Source: Schaalia radingae
GTDB taxonomy: Bacteria; Actinomycetota; Actinomycetes; Actinomycetales; Actinomycetaceae
Assembly: GCF_900106055.1 (NCBI RefSeq)
Contig: NZ_LT629792.1
Coordinates: 744,001-808,000, forward strand
Reading direction: 5' to 3'
Length of the DNA stretch: 64,000 nt
Made by a program: the position numbers and the translations under genes. The notes beneath the pieces are model-generated. The model searched no databases, had not been told where the DNA came from, and saw only the letters and a list, made by a program, of their open reading frames with translations. Position 1 is the first letter of the stretch. Each line of letters opens with the position of its first letter. Positions 43,180 through 53,620 of the stretch are shown in pieces.

Positions 43180-45207
43180 TTACTTGCGGCGCGTGCCGAA
43201 AATACTGCGGGTGATTTCGCGCCCAATCTGAGTGCCGGCGGACTTGATCACGTTGGCCAGTGCCGATTCCATGGATCGTTGGCGGCGCTCGCGGGCTTTC
43301 TGAGCGCGTTGCTGCTCACGTTGGGCTTCCTTCTCCCAGCGGGCTCGCTCCTTTTCCGCCTCTCGTTCGGCCTTCTTGCGAGCCTTCTCCTGTTCCTTTT
43401 CCAGCTCGGCCTGCTTTTCTTCTGCGGCCCGCTGGTCAATCGCTTTCTGGGTGCGCTCAGCCAGCTCTTCGGTGGCAGAGCGCGGGTCAACAGGTGTGGC
43501 GTAGCGGGCGACCAGATCTGAGGCCGACAACAACGTAGAGATCGTCGCGTCGGACGCCTCTCCCATGACCGATGCGGGAGCCCAGATGCTGAACGGTGCG
43601 GGCGGTGTGGGGCGGCCTTTCGGGTCGAGTACCGTCACCACCGCTTCACCTGTGCCGAGCGTGGTCAGGATCTCCGCCAAGTCCAGATCAGTGGTGGGGA
43701 AAGTCTTGACGGCATCCTTGAGGCGGCGCTGATCGTCCGGTGTGATGGCACGCAGCGCATGCTGGATGCGCGAACCGAGCTGTGCGAGCACGTCAGAGGG
43801 GATGTCCGTGGGAGACTGGGTGACGAAGACGATGCTGACGCCCTTGGAACGGATCAGGCGCACGGTGTGGACCACCTGACGCACGAACTCCTTGGTCGCA
43901 TCGGTGAACAGCAGGTGTGCTTCGTCAAAGACGAATGTCAGGCGTGGCTTGTCCAGGTCACCGACCTCGTCGAGGCTGGAGAACAAGTCAGCGAGCAGCC
44001 ACATGATCAGCGCGGAGATCAGGGCCGGCTGGCGGGACATGTCGCCTACTTCCAGCAGGGAGATAATCCCGCGCCCGTCACTGTCGGCCTTCATCAGGTC
44101 AGCCGTGTCGAATGCGGGTTCCCCGAAGAACTGGTCACCCCCCTGGGAAGCAAGGGCGGTCAGCGTGCGCAAGATGACACCGGCGGTCGCTTTGGACACG
44201 CCGCCGATCCCGCTGAGCTCCTCTTTGCCTTCAGGGGAAGTGAGGAACGTGATGACTGATTGCAGGTCACCGAGGTCAACAAGTTCCAGACCGTTCGTGT
44301 CGGCCCACGAGAAAATCAGTTGAAGTGCCTGCTCCTGCGTGGTGTTGAGCTGGAGCGCGCGGGCCAGAAGCAGCGGCCCGAAATCGCTGACGCGTGTGCG
44401 CACCATCGCGCCGGGAACAGGGGCGTTGGAGCCTGCCGGTGTGAGCAACTGTGTGGGGAAGGAAGCCGGTTGCCAGTCCTGCCCGTTGGCGGTCGTGCGC
44501 GCAGCAAGCTTGTCGTTGGCAGTACCCTTTTCGGCAAGGCCGGTCAGATCGCCTTTGACATCGACGAGGGCGACCGGGGTTCCCGCTGTTGACAGTCCTT
44601 CTGCCAGGAGCTGGAGGGTGCGAGTCTTGCCAGAGCCGGTGGCGCCGGCTACGAGTAGGTGACGGTTGAGGATGGACAGCGGTATTGTGGCGGTCGCCTG
44701 GGGTAGGTGAGTGTCGCCGTCTAGCAGCGTACCGACCGTGATGGTTGGAGCCGATGTGGTGTCCGCGAATGCGTAGGCGGCGCTGATAGTGTCAGCCAAA
44801 GGTGAAGAGGCAGGAGGCGTCGTGTCTTCTTGAGGCTTATCGGGCGCGTTGTCCGTCGTGCCTTCTGGTGCCTGCTGGGGCGCGTCGGCTGCTGAGTCCT
44901 TGTCTGCTGCTGAGTCCTTGTCTGCTGCTGAGTCCTTGTCGGCGGATTCTTGCTCCTGCTCAGATTCGTCAGCGTGCGGTTGCACGTCGTGGGGCTTGTC
45001 AGAAGGCGGGTTGTCGTCCTGTGCGTTCTCGGCGGGGTTTTGGGCTGGGTCTGCGGGCGCCTGCACTGATCCGCCCTGTGCTTCCAGTGCGGCGAGGCGG
45101 GCTGCGGCGGCCTCAGCTTCTGCTCGGGCGGCGCGTGCTTCAGCTTCGGCCGCCTGAGCGCGAGCCTGTGCGAGTTGAGCTTCCAAGTCGGCGTTGTTTT
45201 CACTCAT
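43180..45207 (-). CDS. HerA-like ATPase (DUF853 family)
   Basis: 675 residues. The N-terminal ~140 residues are Ala/Glu/Gln-rich, including a predicted coiled coil (about 5-45) and three ADKDSA repeats. The motor domain carries Walker A VAGATGSGKTRT (about 183-194), Walker B LTFVFDEAHLLF and VFVTQSPTDIPSDVLAQLGS. The tail (about 590-650) is a strongly charged coiled coil (EEKQAELEKEQEKARKKAE). Members resemble the DNA-pumping ATPase HerA but the cellular job of this group is not established; genome maintenance or defence is possible. Confidence 0.87.
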   Translation of the reverse strand: MSENNADLEAQLAQARAQAAEAEARAARAEAEAAAARLAALEAQGGSVQAPADPAQNPAENAQDDNPPSDKPHDVQPHADESEQEQESADKDSAADKDSAADKDSAADAPQQAPEGTTDNAPDKPQEDTTPPASSPLADTISAAYAFADTTSAPTITVGTLLDGDTHLPQATATIPLSILNRHLLVAGATGSGKTRTLQLLAEGLSTAGTPVALVDVKGDLTGLAEKGTANDKLAARTTANGQDWQPASFPTQLLTPAGSNAPVPGAMVRTRVSDFGPLLLARALQLNTTQEQALQLIFSWADTNGLELVDLGDLQSVITFLTSPEGKEELSGIGGVSKATAGVILRTLTALASQGGDQFFGEPAFDTADLMKADSDGRGIISLLEVGDMSRQPALISALIMWLLADLFSSLDEVGDLDKPRLTFVFDEAHLLFTDATKEFVRQVVHTVRLIRSKGVSIVFVTQSPTDIPSDVLAQLGSRIQHALRAITPDDQRRLKDAVKTFPTTDLDLAEILTTLGTGEAVVTVLDPKGRPTPPAPFSIWAPASVMGEASDATISTLLSASDLVARYATPVDPRSATEELAERTQKAIDQRAAEEKQAELEKEQEKARKKAEREAEKERARWEKEAQREQQRAQKARERRQRSMESALANVIKSAGTQIGREITRSIFGTRRK
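44887..44940. repeat. Three tandem 18-base units in the HerA-like gene
   Basis: Three copies of an 18-base unit close to tgctgctgagtccttgtc encode the ADKDSA repeats of the linker. Copy-number change would keep the frame. Confidence 0.85.
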
Positions 45208-45242
45208 ATCTCGAGTCTAAAAGCTCACCGCAAGGATCAGGG

Positions 45243-45854
45243 TTAGTTGGCGCCCGCAATTGACTGAGCACCGTCGATCCATTGTCCGGCTTGTGTTGTT
45301 GAGCCGTCAGAGGGGCGATTTCCGGAGACGTAGTAGATCGTCAGATCGCCTTTGGGAAGAATCGTCAGTTCGACGAATCCACCGTTTTCTTCATCGTGCC
45401 AGTTAAATGTGGTGTCCGATTTGGCATCTTGAGGCGTGATATCGGTGAAGTGGCTCAGACCTGCTGGGGGGAGGACACGGTCGCCGATTTCACGCGCGCT
45501 GTCAGCAGGAATTGCGTTGCCGGCCAGGACTGCAGTGCTGACCTCAAAGCCAACGATGGCTCCGGTTTCTTTCTCTGTCGTTCGTCCGTCCAAAGAAGGC
45601 CCCTTGAGCTCAGAGAAAGACCCAGCTCCGGATTCGGAGAGTTCGTCGAGAAGCTGCTTAAAGGCGGGGAGAACTTCCGTTTGAACGCTTTCAATTGTCT
45701 GGCGCTTCTCAAAGGGGGCGCTGCCATCCCAGAACTCGTTAGTCACTGTTTGCTCCTTTGTGGTACACGACGCTGCTGTCAACGCTGCAATTGTCAGTAC
45801 GGATAGAAAGGGAATGCTCGGAGCGTGCAGTCTTGTACGTGCTGCGAACACCAT
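45243..45854 (-). CDS. Lipoprotein, possible immunity partner of the DUF1023 lipase
   Basis: 203 residues with a signal peptide and lipobox AASC (Cys30). I do not recognise a named domain. The mature part is closely similar to the product of 48874-49635: shared NEFWDGS/NQFWDGS, FSELKGPSL/FSELEGPSL, GFVELTILP and DGSTTQAGQW/DGSTTQAEQW segments. Its ATG directly abuts the stop of the hydrolase gene, so the two are coexpressed. In staphylococcal type VII secretion, a lipase effector is neutralised by a lipoprotein encoded next to it; a similar role here is a hypothesis from context only. Confidence 0.7.
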   Translation of the reverse strand: MVFAARTRLHAPSIPFLSVLTIAALTAASCTTKEQTVTNEFWDGSAPFEKRQTIESVQTEVLPAFKQLLDELSESGAGSFSELKGPSLDGRTTEKETGAIVGFEVSTAVLAGNAIPADSAREIGDRVLPPAGLSHFTDITPQDAKSDTTFNWHDEENGGFVELTILPKGDLTIYYVSGNRPSDGSTTQAGQWIDGAQSIAGAN

Positions 45855-47495
45855 CTACTTCACTCCCGCGATTACACGGCCGAAGTCATTCATTGTCGCA
45901 GACCCTTCTTCAAAGTAAGAACTGTGCTGCGAAAACGGGTCGACCCATTCCCAGAAGGTATCAGGCTTAGCAGTGGAATCTGCGAGATGCTCGATGCCGT
46001 CAAGCTTGTTCGGGTTCTTGCCGAAGGAAAAGTCCGGTCCTATCCCTTGCACTCGATCTCGGTATTGGGCGTGCGAGACGTGCGCATGCGGTCCCGGATC
46101 TCCTCCTGAATCAGCGGGCAGGTTATATTCACGGATGTCCTGCACACCCGATCCAGGGGAGCCAAACATCACGAGATCGTCAACTACCCCTGTCCTCGTG
46201 TCCTTCACTGCCATACCGGAAGTAGTCGAGCCATACGAATGGCCGAGAACAGTCTGATGCGGGTCACCATATTCGCCTGCCTCACGCGAGGCCTGGATTC
46301 CTTCAACGAAAGAATTGAGCCTGTCGGCACCTGCGTGTGCTTTAGATGTGGAGGCAACATCTGACAAGTCCGGAGCATCGTAGCCGAGCCATGCAATAGT
46401 TGCGACATCGCCATTATTGTTCTTCAAAGCCTTGCTCTGCATGACGTCTGTCTTGGCCGTGTACGAGTCGAGACTATCGTGAACTGTAGTGTTCATACCG
46501 GGAACGAAAGTCGCAACGTGCTTAGCGCTGTCAATATCTCCATGAGCGACAGCGGCTTTCAATCGTTCTCCAGAATCATCTAAAACGAGTAAGGACAATT
46601 CCGGGTCGGAATTAAGTGTGGACTCGACAGCGCGAAGATCTTCCAGTTTCTCTTGAGCTCGCTGCCATTCACTATATTCGAGTGATGCAAAACCCGATGG
46701 CCCCAAGCGTTCTTGAGCATCAAGGTATTTCTTGCGAGCTTCCTTCTCGGCTTGCTCAGCTTCAGAGAGCATGGCAGGAAGACGAATCTTATTGGCTTCA
46801 TCGCGTGCGGATCCAGGCAGGCCGTCCAGCCCTCCGATGAGGTCTGGATGATTTTTGATGAGGGCATCTTGTTCATCTTCAGATAGAGCATTCCACCACG
46901 TTGCGATTTCTGCTGGTGACCAGGTGGCAGGGTCAGGCAAATCTGATAAACCCGGACTCGTAGAGCTGCTACTCTCCGAATTTCGATAAGAGCCTTCTGC
47001 CACGGCGCGAGTGCGATGTGCATACTCGCTGTCCACTTCTGTTGCTCGCTGAACTGCACGGTTGATGTTTGCAATCGTAGCCTGACATTCCGCTTCGTTC
47101 CGCGCCGCCTCAATGGCGTAAACGTCTGGGGGGAGAGTGGACGGTGGCGGGGGATGAGATGCCGATCCATTTGCATGGATCGCCACACCATCGATCTGTG
47201 CCTGAGTGATGCATTCATGAACGAGAGTCATGACTTCATTGACGCCATCAGCAGCATCTGCCGTTGCCATCATGAGCTCGGCAGTGTCATTAATGACGCG
47301 GCTCAGATGTTCAATGATCGTGCCTAATTGATCGCGCGCTGAGTCTGCGGCCTCACCAACAGACTGGATCTCGTTTCGTGCTGCGGCTGCTTCATCCGCC
47401 TGAGCTCGGAACTTATGGTAGGAATCAGTCAGGTTGTTCGCCGCTTCAATGACCGGGCCGTCATTCCAATATTGAATATCGCTCCACGAGGGCAT
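45855..47495 (-). CDS. DUF1023 alpha/beta-hydrolase with helical N-terminus (possible type VII lipase effector)
   Basis: 546 residues; ATG preceded by AGGAGG. Residues ~1-170 are mainly helical with heptad-like patterns and resemble the WXG/LXG-like export domains. Residues ~330-546 form the DUF1023 hydrolase: VLGHSYGSTTSG (nucleophile Ser), DLVMFGSPGSGV (Asp region) and DPFSQHSSYFEEGSATMNDF (His). The order helical head then hydrolase is that of secreted LXG-type toxins; other DUF1023 enzymes are widespread and uncharacterised. No secretion ATPase is in the window. No signal peptide. Confidence 0.78.
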   Translation of the reverse strand: MPSWSDIQYWNDGPVIEAANNLTDSYHKFRAQADEAAAARNEIQSVGEAADSARDQLGTIIEHLSRVINDTAELMMATADAADGVNEVMTLVHECITQAQIDGVAIHANGSASHPPPPSTLPPDVYAIEAARNEAECQATIANINRAVQRATEVDSEYAHRTRAVAEGSYRNSESSSSTSPGLSDLPDPATWSPAEIATWWNALSEDEQDALIKNHPDLIGGLDGLPGSARDEANKIRLPAMLSEAEQAEKEARKKYLDAQERLGPSGFASLEYSEWQRAQEKLEDLRAVESTLNSDPELSLLVLDDSGERLKAAVAHGDIDSAKHVATFVPGMNTTVHDSLDSYTAKTDVMQSKALKNNNGDVATIAWLGYDAPDLSDVASTSKAHAGADRLNSFVEGIQASREAGEYGDPHQTVLGHSYGSTTSGMAVKDTRTGVVDDLVMFGSPGSGVQDIREYNLPADSGGDPGPHAHVSHAQYRDRVQGIGPDFSFGKNPNKLDGIEHLADSTAKPDTFWEWVDPFSQHSSYFEEGSATMNDFGRVIAGVK

Positions 47496-47504
47496 TGCGA
47501 CCTC

Positions 47505-47879
47505 CTACTTCACTGTGTGAACAGCGGTGTCCCCACCTGTGCCGCCATCAGTGGCTCTAGCAGGTTCTGAGTACGCTGGCGGCTCTACAGTGTTGCCTGA
47601 AAATCCGTTCGTAATGCTGTTTTCTGTGGCGTTGAAGCTGTTTTGAGTACTCATAGCAGCATCGCTGAACCGAGACAGCAAATTGGCGGTAGCTTTTGAG
47701 CGTTCCTCGATATTCGCGCCGGCCTCCGCCGCGGCTGAAGGTGACGATGCGCCGGGCATTGCTGATGAAAGTCCTGAAAGTGCGTCCGCCACTGTGACGG
47801 CGCAAAGATCGTCAGCGATAGATGCAGTTGAATTGGAGAGCTTGCCGAAATCTCCTGGCACGACATGTAAATCTGTCAC
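47505..47879 (-). CDS. Small helical WXG100/Lap-like partner protein
   Basis: 124 residues from GTG 47877-47879. Composition Ala/Ser/Thr-rich with helical stretches (about 5-35 and 45-85) and a Pro/Gly/Thr-rich tail. No WXG motif, but size and position directly before a DUF1023 protein resemble ESAT-6-like helpers of type VII effectors. It lies nine bases before the hydrolase ATG region and is likely cotranscribed. Function is inferred from context only. Confidence 0.6.
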   Translation of the reverse strand: MTDLHVVPGDFGKLSNSTASIADDLCAVTVADALSGLSSAMPGASSPSAAAEAGANIEERSKATANLLSRFSDAAMSTQNSFNATENSITNGFSGNTVEPPAYSEPARATDGGTGGDTAVHTVK

Positions 47880-48072
47880 GGTAGTCCTCTGTCTCCTTGT
47901 CAGCGGGCGTTTTCATGATAAGAGATGCATGCCCTCGAGTAAAGAGGTTGGAATAAATCGCTTGTGATGTGGACAGTGCCCAGATATCCACATGAGGCAC
48001 TTCGCGCTGGAGTTATCCACACTCGCACTGCCGCTGTTCCGAGACAGTCCGCAGTATCCTTACAGTGCTCAC

Positions 48073-48843
48073 ATGGACCTCCTTCAACGCCGTCGTCTCA
48101 AAAAGCTGACACACGCTGTGTACGCCCAGGCAGCGTCTGAACGCGGCGACGAAACACCCGAGCAGCGCATCCGTATTCTGCCATCGGCGCCGGCAGTCAT
48201 TGTCCTGGTCCTCGTCATTGTCCTTGTCAGCGCAATCTCAGTATGGCGCTTTCGTTCAGCTCCAGATACCGCCCATAGCCTCGACGAATCATCGCCAAAC
48301 GAAGCACCGGCTGCTCAGTCCGCCCAGTCCTCCTCGGCTGTTACGGGCGTTGACGAGGGCGATCTACTCACCCCATCTGACACTGCCAGCGTCACCGTCT
48401 ACGTGACAGGACAGGTCGGGCAGCCGCAAGTCGTGGAGCTTCCCGACGGCTCACGAGTCATCGATGCGGTCGATGCTGCGGGCGGTCCACTTGCTGATGC
48501 CGACCTTGAATCGCTCAACATGGCGCGCGTGCTGGTCGATGGTGAACACATAGCCGTGACCAAACCAGGTGAAAGCCCTCCACCCGGTGCTCAGACAGGC
48601 ACTCCGTCACGCAATGACTCTGATGGCAACCCGGCAGGCAACACGGCACCATCCTGTATCAACATCAACACCGCTGAATCTGCCGAACTCGAAAATCTCG
48701 ACGGCGTGGGACCAGCCATTGCGCAACGCATCATTGACTATCGCCAGACAGTTGGTCGCTTCGATTCAGTCGAACAGCTCGATGATGTCTCAGGCATTGG
48801 ACCGGCAATGCTTCAGAAGATTTCGACAGGTGCGTGTGTGTAA
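48073..48843 (+). CDS. comEA: ComEA-type DNA-binding protein
   Basis: 256 residues from ATG 48073; the frame opens earlier (47992) but without a ribosome-binding site. An N-terminal membrane helix (about 42-65) is followed by a Ser/Ala-rich spacer, a SLBB-like domain (VTVYVTGQVGQPQVVELPDG to ALGG-type AAGG) and two helix-hairpin-helix units (CININTAESAELENLDGVGP and VEQLDDVSGIGPAMLQKI). ComEA binds DNA at the cell surface during natural transformation. comEC follows on the same strand, interrupted by a convergent lipoprotein gene. Confidence 0.93.
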   Translation: MDLLQRRRLKKLTHAVYAQAASERGDETPEQRIRILPSAPAVIVLVLVIVLVSAISVWRFRSAPDTAHSLDESSPNEAPAAQSAQSSSAVTGVDEGDLLTPSDTASVTVYVTGQVGQPQVVELPDGSRVIDAVDAAGGPLADADLESLNMARVLVDGEHIAVTKPGESPPPGAQTGTPSRNDSDGNPAGNTAPSCININTAESAELENLDGVGPAIAQRIIDYRQTVGRFDSVEQLDDVSGIGPAMLQKISTGACV

Positions 48844-48873
48844 GAGCGGCGTTGCCACCGACAGAAACGCCTG

Positions 48874-49635
48874 CTACTGGGCACTCGCATCGGACTGGGC
48901 TCCGTCAGTCCACTGTTCGGCTTGAGTTGTCGAACCATCCGTCGGGCGCATGCCTGAAATGTAATAAACAGTCATGGAACCATCGGGTAGAATCGTCAGT
49001 TCGACGAATCCACCGTTATCCGGATCAAACCAGTTGTACGAGACCTCGCCGGTGTCGTCATCATCAGGTGTGAGGTCACTGAATTGGGTCATTCCGAGCG
49101 GGGTCACAATGTCGCCTGTGATCCGGCGAGCCTCTTCAGGCGGAATTGCGTGGCCAGCGGCAATGGCAGTTGCAACTTCAAAAGCCGAGATCTTGCCCGT
49201 GTTACGATCAGTCGCACGACCCGTCAGCGAAGGGCCCTCGAGCTCTGAAAATTGTCCGGCTCCAGCTGCGGACAGGTTGGCGAGGATTTCCTGGAATGCG
49301 GGCAGGATGGTGCGCTGAACATCCTCGATTGTGGCGCGCTGCTCGAGGGATAAGGATCCATCCCAGAATTGATTATCCGTCGTCGGCTGCGAGGAATGAC
49401 ACGACGTCAGCGCAAACGCAACCATGAGTGTGACAAGTGGCAACATCAGGAACGATCGCACCCGCGTTCTCAGCGCATCAGTGCGGGACTTGGTGTGAGC
49501 GCGCTGTAAGCGTGCTGCACTCAGTGCGCGGACGATCCTCGTTGATGCGCGCAGGTGCAAGAGTTCTGGAGATGGTCCCGGAGGTGTCCGTATCGCAGCG
49601 TCGTGAGCATCAGGAGCAACGTATGGTGGGTTCAA
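48874..49635 (-). CDS. Lipoprotein paralogue of 45243-45854
   Basis: 253 residues from a TTG at 49633-49635 (AAGGA upstream), or shorter starts such as GTG at 49459-49461, which would place lipobox LTSC close to the N-terminus; the shorter start looks more like a normal lipoprotein. The mature part is highly similar to the lipoprotein next to the DUF1023 lipase. It stands alone here, inserted between comEA and comEC, convergent to comEA. It could be a spare immunity protein. Confidence 0.72.
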   Translation of the reverse strand: MNPPYVAPDAHDAAIRTPPGPSPELLHLRASTRIVRALSAARLQRAHTKSRTDALRTRVRSFLMLPLVTLMVAFALTSCHSSQPTTDNQFWDGSLSLEQRATIEDVQRTILPAFQEILANLSAAGAGQFSELEGPSLTGRATDRNTGKISAFEVATAIAAGHAIPPEEARRITGDIVTPLGMTQFSDLTPDDDDTGEVSYNWFDPDNGGFVELTILPDGSMTVYYISGMRPTDGSTTQAEQWTDGAQSDASAQ

Positions 49636-49942
49636 ACGGGTGTCCTTGTCATGAGCGCGGTTAGATGAGTCCTACTGTAAGCGCGCTGCGTCGCCCCTGT
49701 AAATCGAACGACAACTTAATCCGACCGGGGTTTTGTCGTGTGGAAAACCACCGCCGTCCACAGCCACCACACGTGTGCAGCGCTCACCCACAGGCGAAGG
49801 ACACACGGTGGTAGGCGGTGAGACGAATGCATACCCTCGTCCTCATGCAGCACTTTTTCTTGATTGAATCATCGGCTCGCACTCGCCGTTGCCATGCCGG
49901 TCAGCCGTTTCCCGGGGCGCCACCGTCACTGAAGGCCATCCG
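49636..49942. other. Divergent intergenic region before comEC
   Basis: About 300 bases between the lipoprotein gene (minus) and comEC (plus). It contains the perfect palindrome CACACGTGTG (about 49778-49787). No gene, tRNA or clear promoter pair was found; the open frame into comEC from 49889 lacks a good start. Confidence 0.4.
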
Positions 49943-51520
49943 ATGAGTTCACCGAGGATTTATCCGCGCATGCGTGATATGCGTGTCACGCCGGTTGCCG
50001 CCAGCATCTGGATCACCCTGCTCATCTGTCTGCGCATCTCGATCCACCTGAAGGATGCGGTGGTAGTGACCGGTGTCCTTGTGGCACTCGCAGCAACACT
50101 GGCCGCGTGGCGGGTTCGTGATCGGCACAATGAACGAGGGAGGCCTCGCCCTCGCCGGATGCGCACTCCTGTCGGATCGTTACGGTTGGGATGGGCGGCA
50201 ATACTTATCGCATCGGGTGCGGCTGCAATAGTTGCCGGCAGTGCCTGCGATGCTCATGCGCGGGATCCGACCGTGCGCCTCATCGACTCTGGACGCACCT
50301 ACGTGACGCTCCGCGTGCGCCTGATCGATGACCCAGCTGCGATGGCAAGCCGGTGGAACCGGACACGCTTCTACGCAGACGCGCGCGTCGAACAGGTTGA
50401 AGTGTCTCACGGTCAATGGCAGCCCTCGAACGTGAATGTCATGTTGATGGGTGCAGGGATTGGAGAGTATGTGCGCGATGATCGCGTACTCGTGCGCGGC
50501 AGTATTGACTCGCAGTTTCGCTCCGACCCGCCGTTTGTGGGCGCGATGGAGGCTGAGAACATTGAGCTGACTGAACGCCCGGGCGGATGGGTCTCGATTG
50601 TCCGTCATGTCAGATCATCGATGCGTCAGGTGTGCTCGGCGCTCACTGTGCAAGGCCAGGCGCTGGTTCCCGGCGTCGCCATTGGTGATGATCGCGCCAT
50701 GAACGAGGAGCTTTCGGACGCAATGAAGACGTCGTCGCTGACGCATCTCACGGCCGTGTCCGGAACTCACATCGCGATCATGTTGTCACTGATCGTCAGC
50801 GCAGTGCCAGGGCGAGGATTGATCCGCGCTGGCGCGACCCTTGCGGCGATGAGTCTTCTTGTGGCAGTTGTCGGACCGCAGCCCTCGGTCATACGCGCGG
50901 TGTTGACCGCGAGCGTCGGAGTCGCAGGCTTGTTGCTCAAACGGCCTGGGGGAGCGCAGGCAGCGCTGTCCACCGTGGTCGTACTGGTTTTGCTGATTGA
51001 CCCGTTTTCTGCCCGGGCAGTGGGGTTTGCGCTGTCCGTCCTTGCCACGTGGGGCGTTGTCGGCCCTGCTCAACAGTGGAACGAAGCTGTCAAGCACGCG
51101 GTGCGCAGCGATGCCTGGTATGCGCGCTGTGTCAGACGCCTGCTGCAGGCGTGCTGTGTTCCACTTGCCGCTCAAATCCTGGTGGCGCCTGTCCTCGTAC
51201 TGATGTCGCCGCTTCTACCAGTGTGGGGTGTGATTGCGAACGTTTTGGTCAGCCCTGTCATCGCGCCAGCGTGCGTCTGCGCCCTGATGACAGCGGTGTG
51301 TGCGCCGTGGTGGCCCGCTGCAGCAACCCTGATGGCGCACGTTGCACAAATATTCACGGGATGGATCGCGTGGGTCGCTACATGGGTGTCGTCATGGCCG
51401 ATGGCGAACGTGTCATGGCCACAGGGGATCGAGGGAACTATCGTCCTGGCCAGCGCAGCAATCGGAATGCTGAGTGTGTCCACAGTGGTACGCAGATGCC
51501 GTCGACGCATGTCACACTAG
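49943..51520 (+). CDS. comEC: ComEC/Rec2 competence membrane protein without MBL domain
   Basis: 525 residues from ATG 49943 (GAAGG seven bases upstream). N-terminal membrane pair, a soluble OB-like part (~120-225), and the competence transmembrane core with SSLTHLTAVSGTHIAIML. It ends soon after the core with a basic tail. Full-length homologues have ~750 residues with a C-terminal metallo-beta-lactamase domain; here that part is absent although the frame ends cleanly and holA follows 55 bases later. It would form the DNA uptake channel. Confidence 0.92.
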   Translation: MSSPRIYPRMRDMRVTPVAASIWITLLICLRISIHLKDAVVVTGVLVALAATLAAWRVRDRHNERGRPRPRRMRTPVGSLRLGWAAILIASGAAAIVAGSACDAHARDPTVRLIDSGRTYVTLRVRLIDDPAAMASRWNRTRFYADARVEQVEVSHGQWQPSNVNVMLMGAGIGEYVRDDRVLVRGSIDSQFRSDPPFVGAMEAENIELTERPGGWVSIVRHVRSSMRQVCSALTVQGQALVPGVAIGDDRAMNEELSDAMKTSSLTHLTAVSGTHIAIMLSLIVSAVPGRGLIRAGATLAAMSLLVAVVGPQPSVIRAVLTASVGVAGLLLKRPGGAQAALSTVVVLVLLIDPFSARAVGFALSVLATWGVVGPAQQWNEAVKHAVRSDAWYARCVRRLLQACCVPLAAQILVAPVLVLMSPLLPVWGVIANVLVSPVIAPACVCALMTAVCAPWWPAAATLMAHVAQIFTGWIAWVATWVSSWPMANVSWPQGIEGTIVLASAAIGMLSVSTVVRRCRRRMSH

Positions 51521-51575
51521 TGGCATACCCTGAATCTAAAAAACGACACGGTGAGGAAGCGGAGGAGGATGGCAG

Positions 51576-52559
51576 ATGGCGCGTCGATCCCAGTCACGCT
51601 CAAGTGACCCGATCGAACTGGCACCTCTTGTGCTGGTTAAAGGATCCGAAGCCTTCCTGGCAGACCGTGCCGTCAGTGAGCTTCGACGCCAGGCCACTGA
51701 ACGCGACGCTTCAGTTGAACGCGTGGAGATTTCGGCCGCCACGTATCCGGCTGGACAACTCGATGTTGTCACCTCACCGTCCCTGTTCGGTGAACCCCGC
51801 CTGATCGTGATCCCTAATTTTGAAGTCACCAATGACGAACTGATGGTGGATCTGCTGGCCTACATTGAAAACCCGGCAGACGACGTGTGGATGATTGTCC
51901 GACACAACGGCGGTAACCGTGGCAAGAAAGTGCTCGATGCGCTCAAGAAAGCACATGTGCCCACGATCGCGGCAGATCCGCTCAAATACGACAACGAAAA
52001 AATCGACCTCGTCATGTCCGAGGCGCGCCGCCTGCACCGACGCATCGAAGCTGAAGCTGCGCACATGCTCGTCGGCGCTCTGGGATCTGACCTGGCGGAA
52101 ATGATGAGCGCACTGTCCCAACTCATGAGTGACGTCGAAGGGACGATCACGACGCAAGCCGTCCACCGTTACCATTCAGGCCGAGTGGAAGCGTCCGGCT
52201 TTGACGTTGCTGACGCTGCACTCGCAGGTCGGACAGCTCAGGCGCTCACACTGCTACGCCACGCTCTGGCAACAGGTGTCGCGCCGCTGATGATCGTCGG
52301 CGCACTGGCATCGAAGTTTCGGTCGATGGCGTACGCAACCGCTCCGCGTGGCGCTCTGCAGTCTGTGTCGATGAATCAGTGGCAGTTCAACCGTGCACGG
52401 CGGGACGTGCAAGGGTGGACTGACACGGCTTTGGCCGGTGCCATTGAAGCCATCGCGCTCGCAGACGAAGAGGCCAAAGGCCTGTCACGTGACCCTGAAC
52501 GCGCAGTCGAAAAATGTGTCCTCACGATCTGTCGACTGCGCGGGTCGGCCCGCGCCTAA
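51576..52559 (+). CDS. holA: DNA polymerase III subunit delta
   Basis: 327 residues from ATG 51576, GGAGGA seven bases upstream. The pattern of actinobacterial HolA is present: APLVLVKGSEAFLADRAV at the start, FGEPRLIVIPNFEVTNDEL, and ARRLHRRIEAEAAHMLVGAL before the C-terminal collar domain (ALTLLRHALATGVAPLMIVG). It opens the beta clamp within the clamp loader. Downstream of comEC as in many actinobacteria. Confidence 0.93.
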   Translation: MARRSQSRSSDPIELAPLVLVKGSEAFLADRAVSELRRQATERDASVERVEISAATYPAGQLDVVTSPSLFGEPRLIVIPNFEVTNDELMVDLLAYIENPADDVWMIVRHNGGNRGKKVLDALKKAHVPTIAADPLKYDNEKIDLVMSEARRLHRRIEAEAAHMLVGALGSDLAEMMSALSQLMSDVEGTITTQAVHRYHSGRVEASGFDVADAALAGRTAQALTLLRHALATGVAPLMIVGALASKFRSMAYATAPRGALQSVSMNQWQFNRARRDVQGWTDTALAGAIEAIALADEEAKGLSRDPERAVEKCVLTICRLRGSARA

Positions 52560-52576
52560 GAGCCTAGGAGCCGCTT

Positions 52577-53620
<1,044 letters not shown>

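Noticed and set aside
44802..45263. 153-codon plus-strand frame opposite the HerA-like gene
   Set aside because: Shadow of the coiled-coil and repeat region; composition reflects the opposite strand.
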